Below are positions 25,301-34,033 of a stretch of 64,000 nt of DNA, one piece after another (within the stretch, counting starts at the first letter, position 1; each line of letters begins with the position of its first letter). The notes under the pieces are model-generated. The model was not told where the DNA came from. It made no database searches and saw only the letters and a program-made list of their open reading frames with translations. The position numbers and the translations under genes were made by a program. Origin of the DNA: Caulobacter sp. GTDB lineage: Bacteria > Pseudomonadota > Alphaproteobacteria > Caulobacterales > Caulobacteraceae. Where the stretch lies: the NCBI GenBank assembly GCA_029866155.1, contig JARWZW010000019.1:1-64000 (forward strand). The letters run 5' to 3'.

Positions 25301-25645
25301 ATGAAGATGATCGTCGCTATCATCAAACCCAGCCGACTGGATGCCGTGCTCGACGCCGTTACCGAGGCCGGGGCGTCAGGTCTGACTGTCACCGAGGTTC
25401 GTGGCTATGGCCGACAGAAGGGCAAGACCGAGGTCTATCGAGGCGCCGAGTATGAAGTGAAACTGCTGCCCAAGGTGAAGCTGGAAATCGCAGTCACCGA
25501 CGCTATCGTTGACACTGTGGTTGAAGCCATTGTGCGTAGCGCCAACTCCAGCAAGATCGGTGATGGCAAGGTGTTCGTCATGGACCTGGAACAGGCCCTT
25601 CGGATCCGCACAGGCGAGACCGACGCTTCTGCCATCACGGGCTAG
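25301..25645 (+). CDS. P-II family nitrogen regulatory protein
   Basis: A 114-residue PII signal protein. Features are MKMIVAIIKPSRLDAVLDAV, the T-loop YGRQKGKTEVYRGAEYEVKL with the uridylylatable Tyr (EVYRGAEY), the B-loop KIGDGKVFVMDLE and the C-loop IRTGETD. PII trimers sense ATP/ADP and 2-oxoglutarate and control glutamine synthetase, NtrB or AmtB. Neither glnA (the glnB context) nor amtB (the glnK context) is adjacent, so it is not possible to choose between GlnB and GlnK. mtnP follows 105 bases downstream. Confidence 0.92.
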   Translation: MKMIVAIIKPSRLDAVLDAVTEAGASGLTVTEVRGYGRQKGKTEVYRGAEYEVKLLPKVKLEIAVTDAIVDTVVEAIVRSANSSKIGDGKVFVMDLEQALRIRTGETDASAITG

Positions 25646-25749
25646 GTCCAACCCTTTTCCGCTGTACCTGACGCGGTTCCGGCACGGCGAGCCGTGCAGG
25701 CCTCAACCTACCGTCCGGCCCAGACGCCCGGCGACTTTTGGGAGATGAC

Positions 25750-26634
25750 ATGACGGAGTGGACCCTGGGCGTGATCGGCGGGTCTGGTCTCTATGAGATT
25801 GCCGGTCTCGAAAACCGCCGCACCGTAAGGGTCACCAGCCCCTTCGGAGTCCCCTCGGGAGAGGTTACGCTTGGCCGGATTGGCGAGGTGAACCTTGCCT
25901 TCCTGCCGCGCCATGGCCCGGGACATCGACTTTCTCCGACCAGCGTCAATGCCCGCGCCAATGTCGATGTGCTCAAGCGCGTGGGCTGCACCGACGTTCT
26001 GGCCTTGTCCGCGGTTGGCTCTTTGCGGGAAGACCTGCCTCCGGGGACCTTCGTTCTGGTCGATCAGTATATCGACCGCACCTTCGCCCGGGAGAAGAGT
26101 TTCTTCGGCGAGGGCATGGTCGCCCATGTTTCCATGGCCGACCCTGTCTGCCCGCGACTTTCACGCGCTGCGGCCGCAGCCGCCCGGGCTGTCGGGGCGA
26201 GGGTGGTGGAGGGCGCCACCTATCTGGCCATGGAGGGGCCGCAGTTTTCAACCCGGGCCGAGAGCGAACTCTACCGGACCTGGGGCTGTCATGTGATCGG
26301 CATGACGGGCATGCCCGAGGCCAAGCTAGCCAGGGAGGCAGAGCTTCCCTATGCCTGTGTGGCCATGGTCACAGACTATGATTGCTGGCGGGCTGAGGAA
26401 GCCGCTGTCCAGGTCGATCAGGTAATCGCCGTCATGATGCAGAATGCGGAGACCGGTCGGGCCCTGATCTCGGCTCTGGCTGAAGGCCTGCCGCCAAGCC
26501 GCGATCCTTCGCCGATCGACACTTGTCTGGACGCGGCCTTGATAACCGCCCCGGAGGCTCGGGATCCGTCTGTTCTGGCCCGACTTGACGCCATCGCCGG
26601 AAGGGTCCTCGGGAGGTCTATTCCTCGGATCTGA
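25750..26634 (+). CDS. mtnP: S-methyl-5'-thioadenosine phosphorylase
   Basis: A 294-residue purine-nucleoside-phosphorylase-family enzyme. It phosphorolyses methylthioadenosine to adenine and methylthioribose-1-phosphate in the methionine salvage pathway. GVIGGSGLYEI starts the phosphate loop, FLPRHGPGHRLSPTSVNARA binds phosphate and sugar, AMEGPQFSTRAES binds the base and methylthio group, and VTDYDCWR is the C-terminal signature. The ATG at 25750 has GGGAG 6 bases before it. Its last 17 bases overlap the end of the convergent hydrolase gene. Confidence 0.92.
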   Translation: MTEWTLGVIGGSGLYEIAGLENRRTVRVTSPFGVPSGEVTLGRIGEVNLAFLPRHGPGHRLSPTSVNARANVDVLKRVGCTDVLALSAVGSLREDLPPGTFVLVDQYIDRTFAREKSFFGEGMVAHVSMADPVCPRLSRAAAAAARAVGARVVEGATYLAMEGPQFSTRAESELYRTWGCHVIGMTGMPEAKLAREAELPYACVAMVTDYDCWRAEEAAVQVDQVIAVMMQNAETGRALISALAEGLPPSRDPSPIDTCLDAALITAPEARDPSVLARLDAIAGRVLGRSIPRI

Positions 26635-27304
26635 CGCCGCTGGTCCGATGGAACAGCTGCAGGGTCCGAAGGCGCGCCAAACGGGCAGAGTCTGGATCAT
26701 AGTCCGCTCGACGATCCGAGAAAAACCCGTGGCCAGCTTCATAGAGATAGACGGGCAGGTCCGGATGGCGCTGCCGAATCTCCTCGACACGGTCGGGAGG
26801 GATAGATCCATCCGATTTGCCGAAATGCAGGATCGTGGGACAGCGTGGCGTCTCGTCCTTGAGTTCGCTGATGCGGCGTCCGTAGAACCCGGAGGCGGAT
26901 GACAGGCCTTCACAGCGGCAGGCCGCCAGCCATGTCGCCGCCCCGCCCCAGCAATAGCCGGCGACATGGACAGGCCCCTTGGGTCCCAACAGGTCAATGG
27001 CCGCCTGCAGGTCGCCCGCTACCTGATCCCAGGGGGTTTCGTTGGAGTATCGCAGGCCCAGGGCGATAGCCTCCGGACTGTAATCGGCGGCGAATCCGGG
27101 TTCGAGCCGGTCATAAAAGCCAGGCGCAATGACCTCATAGCCATCAAAAGCAAACCCTTCCGCCAGTTCGCGGATATGGTCCGTGACGCCGAAAATCTCC
27201 TGTATCAGCACCAGTCCGCCGCGCCGGGCGTCCTGATGCGGCGCATGCCAGGCCTGCAATTCGAAGCCATCGAAGGTGCTCTTGAGGGTTATGTTCGTTC
27301 CCAT
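26618..27304 (-). CDS. Dienelactone hydrolase family protein (copy 1)
   Basis: A 228-residue alpha/beta hydrolase of the dienelactone hydrolase family, which uses Cys-Asp-His. LVLIQEIFGVTDHIRELAE precedes the Cys nucleophile in VAGYCWGG, with Asp in GKSDGSIP and His in YEAGHGF. The real ring-cleavage substrate is uncertain, because many paralogues act on other esters or lactones. The ATG at 27304 overlaps the stop of the upstream paralogue (ATGA). The two are homologous tandem copies translated together. The 3' end overlaps mtnP on the other strand. Confidence 0.85.
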   Translation of the reverse strand: MGTNITLKSTFDGFELQAWHAPHQDARRGGLVLIQEIFGVTDHIRELAEGFAFDGYEVIAPGFYDRLEPGFAADYSPEAIALGLRYSNETPWDQVAGDLQAAIDLLGPKGPVHVAGYCWGGAATWLAACRCEGLSSASGFYGRRISELKDETPRCPTILHFGKSDGSIPPDRVEEIRQRHPDLPVYLYEAGHGFFSDRRADYDPDSARLARLRTLQLFHRTSGVRSEE

Positions 27305-27996
27305 CACGCAGCGGCAGGCCCCGCGCCATGGGCCTCGAACAGGGTCAGGGTTCGCGCCCTGGCCAATTCGGCGTCCGCTGGATCGCTGTCAGGCCGGCCA
27401 TCGTTGTTGAAGCCATGTCCGGAGTTTTCATAGATGTAAACGGGCAGGTCGGGCTTGGCCGCTGCGATCCTGGCCTGCACCTCGTCGGCCGGAATATGGC
27501 CGTCTTTGCGACCCAGATGGATGATCACAGGGCAGCCAAGCGGCAGTGCGGCCATGCCGGCAACCTGTCCGCCATAGTAACTCGACCCGGCCGCAAGGCC
27601 TGCGACCCGTGACGCTGCCAGCCAGACCATCGTGCCGCCATAACAATATCCGACGATGAACACCGGTCCTTTAGCCTTCAGGGCGTCAACGCAGGCCTGG
27701 ATATCGCTCATGGCGTTGTCCAGTACGTTGGCGGTTGCGTGCTTGACGCCCGCCTGAAGGCCTTCGGGGTCATGCGCGGCGACAAAGCCAGGCTCCTGAC
27801 GGTCGAACATAGAAGGCGCGATGACCTCAAACCCCCGCTCCGCCCAGCGGGCCACGTCCTGCTGGACATACTGATCCAGGCCGAAAATTTCCTGGATCAC
27901 GACAACGCCGCCCCGACGCATGCTGATCGGCTCGGCATGTAGCGCGCTGAAAGCAAAGCCGTCATGACCGCTCGTAAGGACAATTGAGGTCGTCAT
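27304..27996 (-). CDS. Dienelactone hydrolase family protein (copy 2)
   Basis: 230 residues, paralogous to the next gene. VVVIQEIFGLDQYVQQDVAR is followed by the Cys in VGYCYGGTMVWLAA, Asp in LGRKDGHIP and His in ENSGHGFNNDGRPD. The last motif (His-Gly-Phe-N) is typical of dienelactone-hydrolase-like carboxymethylenebutenolidases. The start at 27996 was chosen for its GGAACGAG RBS; an ATG at 28044 would add a basic stretch that looks non-coding. A TetR gene is divergent, 89 bases away, and probably represses the pair. Confidence 0.85.
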   Translation of the reverse strand: MTTSIVLTSGHDGFAFSALHAEPISMRRGGVVVIQEIFGLDQYVQQDVARWAERGFEVIAPSMFDRQEPGFVAAHDPEGLQAGVKHATANVLDNAMSDIQACVDALKAKGPVFIVGYCYGGTMVWLAASRVAGLAAGSSYYGGQVAGMAALPLGCPVIIHLGRKDGHIPADEVQARIAAAKPDLPVYIYENSGHGFNNDGRPDSDPADAELARARTLTLFEAHGAGPAAA

Positions 27997-28085
27997 CTCG
28001 TTCCGTTCCGGTCTCTGTTGGCTATCCTTGTGCCGCCGCCTCAAGGCGTTGACAAGCGGACCGCCTTTTTAACATATTCTCTATT

Positions 28086-28691
28086 ATGCCAAAACTCGTC
28101 GATCACGTTAGCCGCAGGCGCACCATTGCTGGCGCCGCCGTGCAGGTGATTGGCGAGCTCGGACTGGATGCTGCGCGACTGGTCGATGTGGCCAGGGTAG
28201 GATTGGTCACGACAGGCGCGGTTACCCACTATTTCGACAGCAAGGATGCTCTTTTGGAGGCAGCCCTCTTGGAGGTCGTCACCCGAATACTCGAGAGCCA
28301 GGCTGAGACCGGCGAAGCCAGTCTGAATTCGGGCGAACTGATCGACACTATTGCCGCCTTCCTGCCGCTCGATCAGGCCTCGTTGAGAGACTGGCGGGTC
28401 TGGTTCGCCTTCTCGGGCCGAGCTGTCCTGAATGAGCGACTGAGGAGCCTGCATCGACAGTACTACGACGAGATCACTCGACGTCTTGGTCAGCAATTGG
28501 CAAACCTGCAGGCGAGAAGCCAGCTTGCGGCGGATGCCGACCTGGGCGTCTTGTCCGACGCCATTGTCGCCGTAATCGATGGACTGGGCGTTCGCGCGAC
28601 CTTGGAGCCCGAATCCTGGTCACCGGACCGTCAGAAGGCCACCCTGCGTCTGATGTTGTCGCCTCTGCTGAAGTCGCCCCGTCCCAATTGA
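28086..28691 (+). CDS. TetR/AcrR family regulator (BetI-like)
   Basis: A 201-residue TetR-type repressor. The DNA-binding domain (residues 5-60) has RRRTIAGAAVQVIGELGLDA and GLVTTGAVTHYFDSKDALLE, a perfect TetR helix-turn-helix. The C-terminal ligand domain has DWRVWFAFSGRAVLNERLR, as in BetI-like members. It is divergent from the two hydrolase genes, with an AT-rich gap (TTTTTAACATATTCTCTATT) that probably holds both promoters. It could also control the phytanoyl-CoA dioxygenase gene 18 bases downstream, which appears to be in its operon. Confidence 0.88.
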   Translation: MPKLVDHVSRRRTIAGAAVQVIGELGLDAARLVDVARVGLVTTGAVTHYFDSKDALLEAALLEVVTRILESQAETGEASLNSGELIDTIAAFLPLDQASLRDWRVWFAFSGRAVLNERLRSLHRQYYDEITRRLGQQLANLQARSQLAADADLGVLSDAIVAVIDGLGVRATLEPESWSPDRQKATLRLMLSPLLKSPRPN

Positions 28692-28709
28692 GTCCTCAGG
28701 AGACTGACC

Positions 28710-29612
28710 ATGTCCCAGCTTGTCACACTGCCTGCCGGCGCTCCTGCCGAAGACATTCTGACTGTCCTGGTTCGCGATGGCGCCCTGATCATCACGGATC
28801 TTGCGTCGTCCAAGGAGGTGGACCGGCTGACCTCCGAAATCATGCCTTATGTTGTGGCGACGCGGCCGGGTCAGGACGGCTTTTCGGGCTTTCGCACCAC
28901 CAGAACAGGGGCGCTGGTCGCCAGGTCGCCGGCTTGCCGTGAGTTGATCAGCCATCCGCTCCTGCACAGCCTTTGCACAGCTTTTCTCAAGCCGAATTGC
29001 GAGCGCTGGCAACTGCATCTGGGTCAGGTCATCCGCATCATGCCGGGTCAGGAAGCCCAGCCGATCCACCGCGACCGCTGGGCCTGGGGAACCCATCTGA
29101 AAGGGATCGAACCCCAGCTCAATACCATCTGGGCAGTGACTGATTTTGAGCGGGAAAATGGAGCCACCCAGGTGGTTCCGGGTTCGGTGGACTGGCCGGA
29201 CGACCGGCGGCCGACTGAAGATGAGATAACTTGGGCGCAGATGTCTCGGGGCTCAGTCTTGATCTACACGGGCTCGGTGTTCCACGGTGGCGGAGCCAAC
29301 ACCTCTCAATCAGACCGCATTGGCTTGAACATCACCTACACGCTCGGCTGGCTCAGACAGGAGGAAAACCAGTACCTGTCCTGTCCGCCGGATATCGCTC
29401 GCACCTTGTCGCCTGAACTTCAGGCCCTCATCGGCTATGATCTCGGGTCCTATGCTCTTGGCTACTACACGCCGCCCTTGGCGCCTGGGGAAGGGCCGGA
29501 GGTGGTCTCGCCCAGATTCGCCCTGACCGGAGAAGGCTCGGGATCTGCCCTTGGGTCGGATGAACTTCTCGCCGCTGTCGCGGCCCAGACCACTTCATCG
29601 ACAAGCGTCTGA
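28710..29612 (+). CDS. Phytanoyl-CoA dioxygenase (PhyH) family protein
   Basis: A 300-residue Fe(II)/2-oxoglutarate oxygenase. The iron-binding HxD is in QPIHRDRWAWGTH (about residue 119) and the distal His in YTGSVFHGGGANTS; the 2-oxoglutarate Arg follows in DRIGLNITY. These enzymes hydroxylate lipids, sugars or secondary metabolites, and the substrate is not evident. An ordinary start with AGGAGACTG before the ATG. It is 18 bases after the TetR gene, so the regulator and oxygenase form a likely operon. Confidence 0.85.
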   Translation: MSQLVTLPAGAPAEDILTVLVRDGALIITDLASSKEVDRLTSEIMPYVVATRPGQDGFSGFRTTRTGALVARSPACRELISHPLLHSLCTAFLKPNCERWQLHLGQVIRIMPGQEAQPIHRDRWAWGTHLKGIEPQLNTIWAVTDFERENGATQVVPGSVDWPDDRRPTEDEITWAQMSRGSVLIYTGSVFHGGGANTSQSDRIGLNITYTLGWLRQEENQYLSCPPDIARTLSPELQALIGYDLGSYALGYYTPPLAPGEGPEVVSPRFALTGEGSGSALGSDELLAAVAAQTTSSTSV

Positions 29613-29632
29613 GCTTGGTCAGGCTGGTCTGG

Positions 29633-30376
29633 TCAGCCAGCCCTAAGCCGTGTCATCACCGGCCCGATCTCATCATGGATGACCAGATCGGCATAGACAT
29701 CCATTTCGGTGGCTTCCCGATTGATGATCGCCAGTCCTGCGCCGTTGCGCTTGGCAAGCAGCGGGAAGCTCGCGGCCGGGAAAACCACCAGGGAAGAGCC
29801 CAGAACCAGGAACAGGTCGCAGGCCAGGGTCTCTGCCTCGGCCCTCGCCATGGGGCCGGCCGGCATCGGCTGGCCGAAGGAGATCGTCGCCGTTTTCACC
29901 AGGCCGCCACAGGACCGGCAATGGGGGATATCTCCTTGTTCGACGAAGATAGGCTTCAGATGATGAAGTTCATGCCGCAGGCCGCATGTCAGGCAGGTGG
30001 CGTAGCTGGCATTGCCGTGCAGCTCAATGACCCTGTCATCGGGAATCCCTGAATCCTGATGCAGGTTGTCGACGTTCTGTGTGATGACGCTCGAAACCTT
30101 GCCTGCCGCCACCAGCCTGGCAACGGCGTCATGCCCAGCGTTGGGGGCCCGGCCTGTCCAGCCCGCAGCCCCGTTGAAAACACGGGTCCAGGCCTCGCGC
30201 CGCCGCTCTTCGCTGGCCACGAAATCTTGGAAATAGATCGGTTTCATACGGGACCAGACTCCGCCTGGACTGCGAAAATCCGGGATGCCGGATTCTGTCG
30301 AGATGCCGGCGCCTGTGAACACCACGACCCTGTGGGCCTGGTCGACAAGTCGCGAGAGGTCCTCAAGACTGCACAT
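29633..30376 (-). CDS. cobB: NAD-dependent protein deacylase (sirtuin)
   Basis: A 247-residue class U/III bacterial sirtuin. It removes acetyl or acyl groups from lysines using NAD. FTGAGISTESGIPDFRSPGG is the NAD-binding start, VITQNVDNLHQDSG and IELHGNASYATC hold the catalytic His and a first zinc Cys, with a Cys-x-x-Cys at CLTC and another at CRSC. LVLGSSLVVFPAA follows. All key residues are present and the length is normal. It ends near the PhyH gene on the other strand. The symbol is by family only. Confidence 0.9.
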   Translation of the reverse strand: MCSLEDLSRLVDQAHRVVVFTGAGISTESGIPDFRSPGGVWSRMKPIYFQDFVASEERRREAWTRVFNGAAGWTGRAPNAGHDAVARLVAAGKVSSVITQNVDNLHQDSGIPDDRVIELHGNASYATCLTCGLRHELHHLKPIFVEQGDIPHCRSCGGLVKTATISFGQPMPAGPMARAEAETLACDLFLVLGSSLVVFPAASFPLLAKRNGAGLAIINREATEMDVYADLVIHDEIGPVMTRLRAG

Positions 30377-30385
30377 GTCGGACCG

Positions 30386-30768
30386 TCAGGGCGCGAAGCT
30401 TGACCGGGCCTTGACGCCCCAATGGCCGTTCTCGCAGGTCACGACATAGAGGGAGTCAAAGCCGCCGATGACACTGCCGTCGGCACGATAGCGGGTGAAA
30501 CGGGTGTCGAAATGCACCTTGTCCGGGCCGGCATGGACGACATTTCGGCGCTCCCAGGCCGAGTGGTCCCAATCGCTCAGGGGGCCGGAATCGAACATCG
30601 CGGTCGTATGGTAGCCTCGCTCGATCATGACCAGGCCGCCAGAGGCCAGCCTTATGCTTGGAAAGTTGAAGGTCGCCTCCCAGGCGGCAAGGTCCTAGCA
30701 TTGAATGCCGCCATGAAGGCGTCCAGGCAGGCCTGTGCTGCCTCCAGAGCGGCGGTCGTTTCAGTCAT
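30386..30768 (-). pseudogene. NTF2/DUF4440-like protein, broken by a 1-base deletion
   Basis: From the ATG at 30768 the frame reads MTETTAALEAAQACLDAFMA then AFNART and soon meets a stop. In another frame the protein continues AAWEATFNFPSIRLASGG to the stop at 30386, including WDHSAWERRNVVHAGPDKVH and a VVTCENGHWGVKARSSFAP end. One missing G in AGGACC (30694) explains this: 383 + 1 bases is divisible by three. The fold resembles SnoaL/NTF2-like small proteins, but the family call is weak. Only the 3' 80 codons remain in a clean frame. Confidence 0.6.
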
Positions 30769-31263
30769 CCCAGAAGCGTGCCGCATGGGCGCCCAAATGG
30801 AAAGGGTGTCCCGCAGTCTTTTTCAGGGGGCGACCCCGGGTGCATTTCTTCGGTTGACCGAACTTCAGCACTCCGCTTCCAAATAGCTCGACACCATATC
30901 CTCCGGCCAGGACGATGTTGGGCAGAACATTGAGCCCAAACCCGGTGGACACGGACAGGGCGCTGTCGATCAGGACCCAACGGATCATTCCCGCCAAGCT
31001 GGCGCCCCAGAGTGGGCATGAACTGGCCCCCGGAGCAATCTCTGCGCGAATAGTGAAATACAGGGTGACGGCCCAGCCGATTGATACGGCGCCCATCACC
31101 TCAGGGCGGGATCGAAGAGCGCCTCAATCGGACCCTGAAGGCCGGCCAGGACCAGTCCGACGGGATCGCTCGTGGCCTCTTAGGCCCCTCCGAATAGCAC
31201 CGCGCCAATCAGGCCGATCGAAAGGCGCCAGGCCCGGAACCAGTTGCGGTAGAACGCAGTCAT
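30761..31263 (-). pseudogene. Small membrane protein with in-frame stop and frameshift
   Basis: The ATG at 31263 has a perfect GGGAG RBS and reads MTAFYRNWFRAWRLSIGLIG then AVLFGGA and TAA at 31180-31182. The same frame continues EATSDPVGLVLAGLQGPIEA to about 31098. After a one-base shift the product resumes MGAVSIGWAVTLYFTIRAEI, then WVLIDSALSVSTGFGLNVLP, to the stop at 30761. A missing G in AGGTGATGG explains it (503 + 1 is a multiple of three), leaving one nonsense codon. I believe this is a former membrane protein of about 167 residues. The last part (31096-30761) still reads cleanly. It overlaps the next broken gene. Confidence 0.5.
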
Positions 31264-31456
31264 CGTGAAAGCTCCCTTACCTAAACACCCTCGCCCAAGA
31301 GTTTTGCGGGCCTCGACTATCAGTCGCGAAGATATCTCGCTGGAGGCGACCGGATATCTTGGGCAAGTTCGCCGGATCTCTGGCCGTACCTTCACGGGCG
31401 ATAGGAAAAGGATCCCGACGGAGTCCGGTTTCAATTACCTTGCAAGTCATTGAAAC

Positions 31457-31487
31457 CCTGCAGTCTCTGTCGGACACGGGCTGCAGG
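31457..31487. promoter_or_regulatory. Nested dyad upstream of the XRE regulator
   Basis: CCTGCAG (31457) and CTGCAGG (31481) enclose TGTC-G-GACA (31468-31476), and both dyads share the same centre at 31472. The motif ends 16 bases before the ATG of the XRE gene. It is likely the operator of that regulator or a hairpin in its leader. Confidence 0.45.
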
Positions 31488-31503
31488 ATAAAGGACAGGC
31501 GCC

Positions 31504-32376
31504 ATGACCCTTGCGATTGCGGAACCCCGATCCGGCTCTGACGCTGGCTTCGCCCGCTTGCTGCGAGAGTGGAGACAGAAGCGACGGATGTCTCAGCTTG
31601 AGCTGGCTTTGGCCTCCGGCGTTTCGCAGCGGCATGTCAGTTTCCTGGAGTCGGGCCGGTCCAACCCCAGTCGAAACATGATCCTGCAACTGAGTGAAAC
31701 GCTCGATGTGCCGCTGAGGGACCGGAATCTCTGGCTTACCGCCGCCGGATTCGCTCCGATCTTCCGGACCCGGGCCCTTGACGATCCCCAGATGGGTCAG
31801 GTGATGAATGCTGTTCGAATGATGCTTACGGCCCATGAGCCCTTTCCGGCCATCGCTCTGGACCGGGCCTGGAATGTGCGCATGTCCAACCGGCCCTTCG
31901 ACCAGTTGGGAACCATGCTCGGAGAGGATATCTGGGCCCGGGTCGGGGGCGATCAGCGAAACCTGATGCGACTGTTCTTTCACCCCCTGGGAATCAGACC
32001 CTTCATCACCAATTGGTCGTCGGTGGGTCCTTTGATGTGGCGGCGAGCTAGAAAAGAGGCCGAGACCCTGGACGGTCGCGAGATGAAGGCCGTGCTGGAA
32101 GATTTGGAGCCGCTGCAGGAGCCGGGCATACTGTGGTCCCCTTCGGACACGGCCTTAATGCCCGTCATGCCGTTCAGCCTGCTGATCCAGGGCGTGAGCC
32201 TGTCGATGTTCGCCGTCGTCGCCACCTTTGGCACAGCGCAGGACGTGACCGCCGACGAACTCCGGATCGAGACCCTGTTTCCGGCCGATCCCGAAACGGA
32301 AGCCGTTTTCCGGGGGCTACGGCCGCGGTCGGTTGATAACCCGGGGCGTAGTTGCCAGGATTCCGACCCTCTATGA
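31504..32376 (+). CDS. XRE-family regulator with MmyB-like ligand domain
   Basis: A 290-residue protein. The N-terminal HTH (residues 15-70) reads RLLREWRQKRRMSQLELALA, then SGVSQRHVSFLESGRSNPSR, a textbook XRE fold. The C-terminal ~200 residues have LDRAWNVRMSNRPFDQL, SSVGPLMWRRARKEAETLDG and FATFGTAQDVTADELRIETLFP-like stretches, typical of the MmyB-like ligand-binding (PAS-like) domain of actinobacterial and proteobacterial regulators. The ligand is unknown, possibly a fatty acid as in related proteins. A nested dyad lies just upstream. The epoxide-hydrolase-like gene 33 bases downstream is probably its target or operon partner. Confidence 0.85.
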   Translation: MTLAIAEPRSGSDAGFARLLREWRQKRRMSQLELALASGVSQRHVSFLESGRSNPSRNMILQLSETLDVPLRDRNLWLTAAGFAPIFRTRALDDPQMGQVMNAVRMMLTAHEPFPAIALDRAWNVRMSNRPFDQLGTMLGEDIWARVGGDQRNLMRLFFHPLGIRPFITNWSSVGPLMWRRARKEAETLDGREMKAVLEDLEPLQEPGILWSPSDTALMPVMPFSLLIQGVSLSMFAVVATFGTAQDVTADELRIETLFPADPETEAVFRGLRPRSVDNPGRSCQDSDPL

Positions 32377-32409
32377 CGATAGTCCGGCATCCACCCCCTG
32401 GAGATCGTC

Positions 32410-32799
32410 ATGTTCCAAGATACCCTGTCGCCCCTCGACCTCGTCCGCCAGTTCCTGAAATCGATGGAGTCGCTGGACTATGAAACGGCGTTGAAGCTGG
32501 TCTCTGACGATTGCAAGTACACAAACCCGCCGCCCTTCGGGGTCGTCATCGGCCCTGCTGGAATCCGCGCCGTTCTGGAGCCCTTCTTCGCTCCGACCCT
32601 CGAGAACGAATTCACGGTCATTCGGCAATCCGCTTCCGGCTCCACGGTCTTCCTCGAGCGCCTGGATCGGCATCGTCTCGCCGACAAATGGGTCGAGTTG
32701 CCCGTGACCGGTATCTTTGAGGTGAAAAATGGCCTGATCACCTGTTGGCGGGACTACTTCGACACCGCGACCATCATGTCGCAATGGCCGACCGCCTGA
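32410..32799 (+). CDS. Limonene-1,2-epoxide hydrolase-like protein
   Basis: A 129-residue NTF2-fold protein of the limonene-1,2-epoxide hydrolase group. TVFLERLDRHRLADKWVELP carries the Arg-Asp of the Asp-Arg-Asp triad (R-x-D), and TGIFEVKNGLITCWRDYFD holds the second Asp in RDYFD. Asn/Tyr positions in YTNPPPFGVVIGP fit the water-activating residues. Family enzymes open epoxides in terpenes, cholesterol or other small molecules. It sits 33 bases after the XRE gene, probably the same operon. The natural substrate is unknown. Confidence 0.8.
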   Translation: MFQDTLSPLDLVRQFLKSMESLDYETALKLVSDDCKYTNPPPFGVVIGPAGIRAVLEPFFAPTLENEFTVIRQSASGSTVFLERLDRHRLADKWVELPVTGIFEVKNGLITCWRDYFDTATIMSQWPTA

Positions 32800-32837
32800 C
32801 GAGCAACACCGAGAAGTCAGGTCAGGGCCAGCCGGCC

Positions 32838-33932
32838 TCAGACATTGAATCGGAAGTGCATTACATCACCGTCCTTGACGATGTATTCCTTGCCTTCAGA
32901 GCGCATCTTGCCCGCTTCCTTGGCTCCAGCCTCGCCGTTCAGCTTCACGAAGTCTTCAAAAGCGATGGTCTCGGCCCGGATGAAGCCCTTTTCGAAATCT
33001 GTATGGATGACGCCAGCGGCCTGGGGCGCCGTGTTGCCGACATGGATAGTCCAGGCCCGGGCTTCTTTGGGTCCGACAGTGAAATAGGTCTGCAGGCCGA
33101 GCAGCCGGTAGGCTTCGTGGATCAGTCGATTGAGGCCCGGTTCTTCCAGGCCAAGGGCGCCGAGAAACTCGGTGCGTTCTTCGGGCGCCAGCATGGCCAC
33201 CTCGCTCTCGATCTGGGCGGAGATGACGACGTTCTTCGCTCCGTCAGCCGCAGCCCGTTCAGCGACTCTGTCTGAAAAGGCGTTGCCCTTGTCCGCGCTG
33301 CCCTCATCGACGTTGCAGACATAGAGGGCAGGCAGAGAGGTCAGCAGCTGCAGCATATGCCAGGCCTTCTCATCGTCAGGATCCACCTTGGCGGTACGGG
33401 CAGGGCGGCCGGCATTGAGCTGTTCCAGGGCCAGATTGACCAGTCGGAGGGTGGTGGCGCTGTCCTTGTCCTGACGTGCGCGCTTCTCCAGATTCGGGAC
33501 CCGCTTTTCCAAGCTTTCTAGATCGGCCAGCATCAGCTCAGTTTCGATGATGTCCAGGTCTGACAGGGGGTCGATACGACCCTCCACATGGGTAATGTCA
33601 TCATCTTCAAAGCAGCGGGATACGAAGGCCACGGCGTCGCAGTCCCGGATATTGGCCAGGAACTGGTTGCCCAGGCCCTCGCCCTTGGACGCGCCCCGCA
33701 CCAGGCCTGCGACGTCGACAAAGTTGATCCGGGCCGGAATGATTTCCTTGGAACCGGCCACGGCGGCCAGCCTGTCCAGCCGGGGCTCTGGCACAGCTAC
33801 GTCACCGACATTGGGTTCGATCGTGCAGAAGGGATAGTTCGCCGCCTGGGCCTGGGCCGTCTGGGTCAGGGCATTGAACAGGGTCGACTTGCCGACGTTG
33901 GGCAGTCCGACGATTGCGACTTTCAGGGCCAT
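32838..33932 (-). CDS. ychF: Redox-regulated ATPase YchF
   Basis: A 364-residue OBG-type P-loop protein that binds ATP rather than GTP. G1 is [16 protein letters not shown]3 [16 protein letters not shown], and YVCNVDEGS stands for G4, where the NKxD motif is altered as in YchF. The C-terminal TGS domain has [16 protein letters not shown]. YchF associates with ribosomes and negatively regulates the oxidative-stress response. Length and motifs are standard. It is upstream of pth in many proteobacteria, and here pth lies on the same strand on the other side of a broken TPR gene. Confidence 0.95.
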   Translation of the reverse strand: MALKVAIVGLPNVGKSTLFNALTQTAQAQAANYPFCTIEPNVGDVAVPEPRLDRLAAVAGSKEIIPARINFVDVAGLVRGASKGEGLGNQFLANIRDCDAVAFVSRCFEDDDITHVEGRIDPLSDLDIIETELMLADLESLEKRVPNLEKRARQDKDSATTLRLVNLALEQLNAGRPARTAKVDPDDEKAWHMLQLLTSLPALYVCNVDEGSADKGNAFSDRVAERAAADGAKNVVISAQIESEVAMLAPEERTEFLGALGLEEPGLNRLIHEAYRLLGLQTYFTVGPKEARAWTIHVGNTAPQAAGVIHTDFEKGFIRAETIAFEDFVKLNGEAGAKEAGKMRSEGKEYIVKDGDVMHFRFNV

Positions 33933-34033
33933 GGGGAAACGGTCTCGAGCAAGGCGTTGGGGTCAGGTCTTGGGGGCCGCGAACTAGCACGTCCCCGGGA
34001 CAATGGCGAAAGGGATTGATCGACGCTGGGCCT

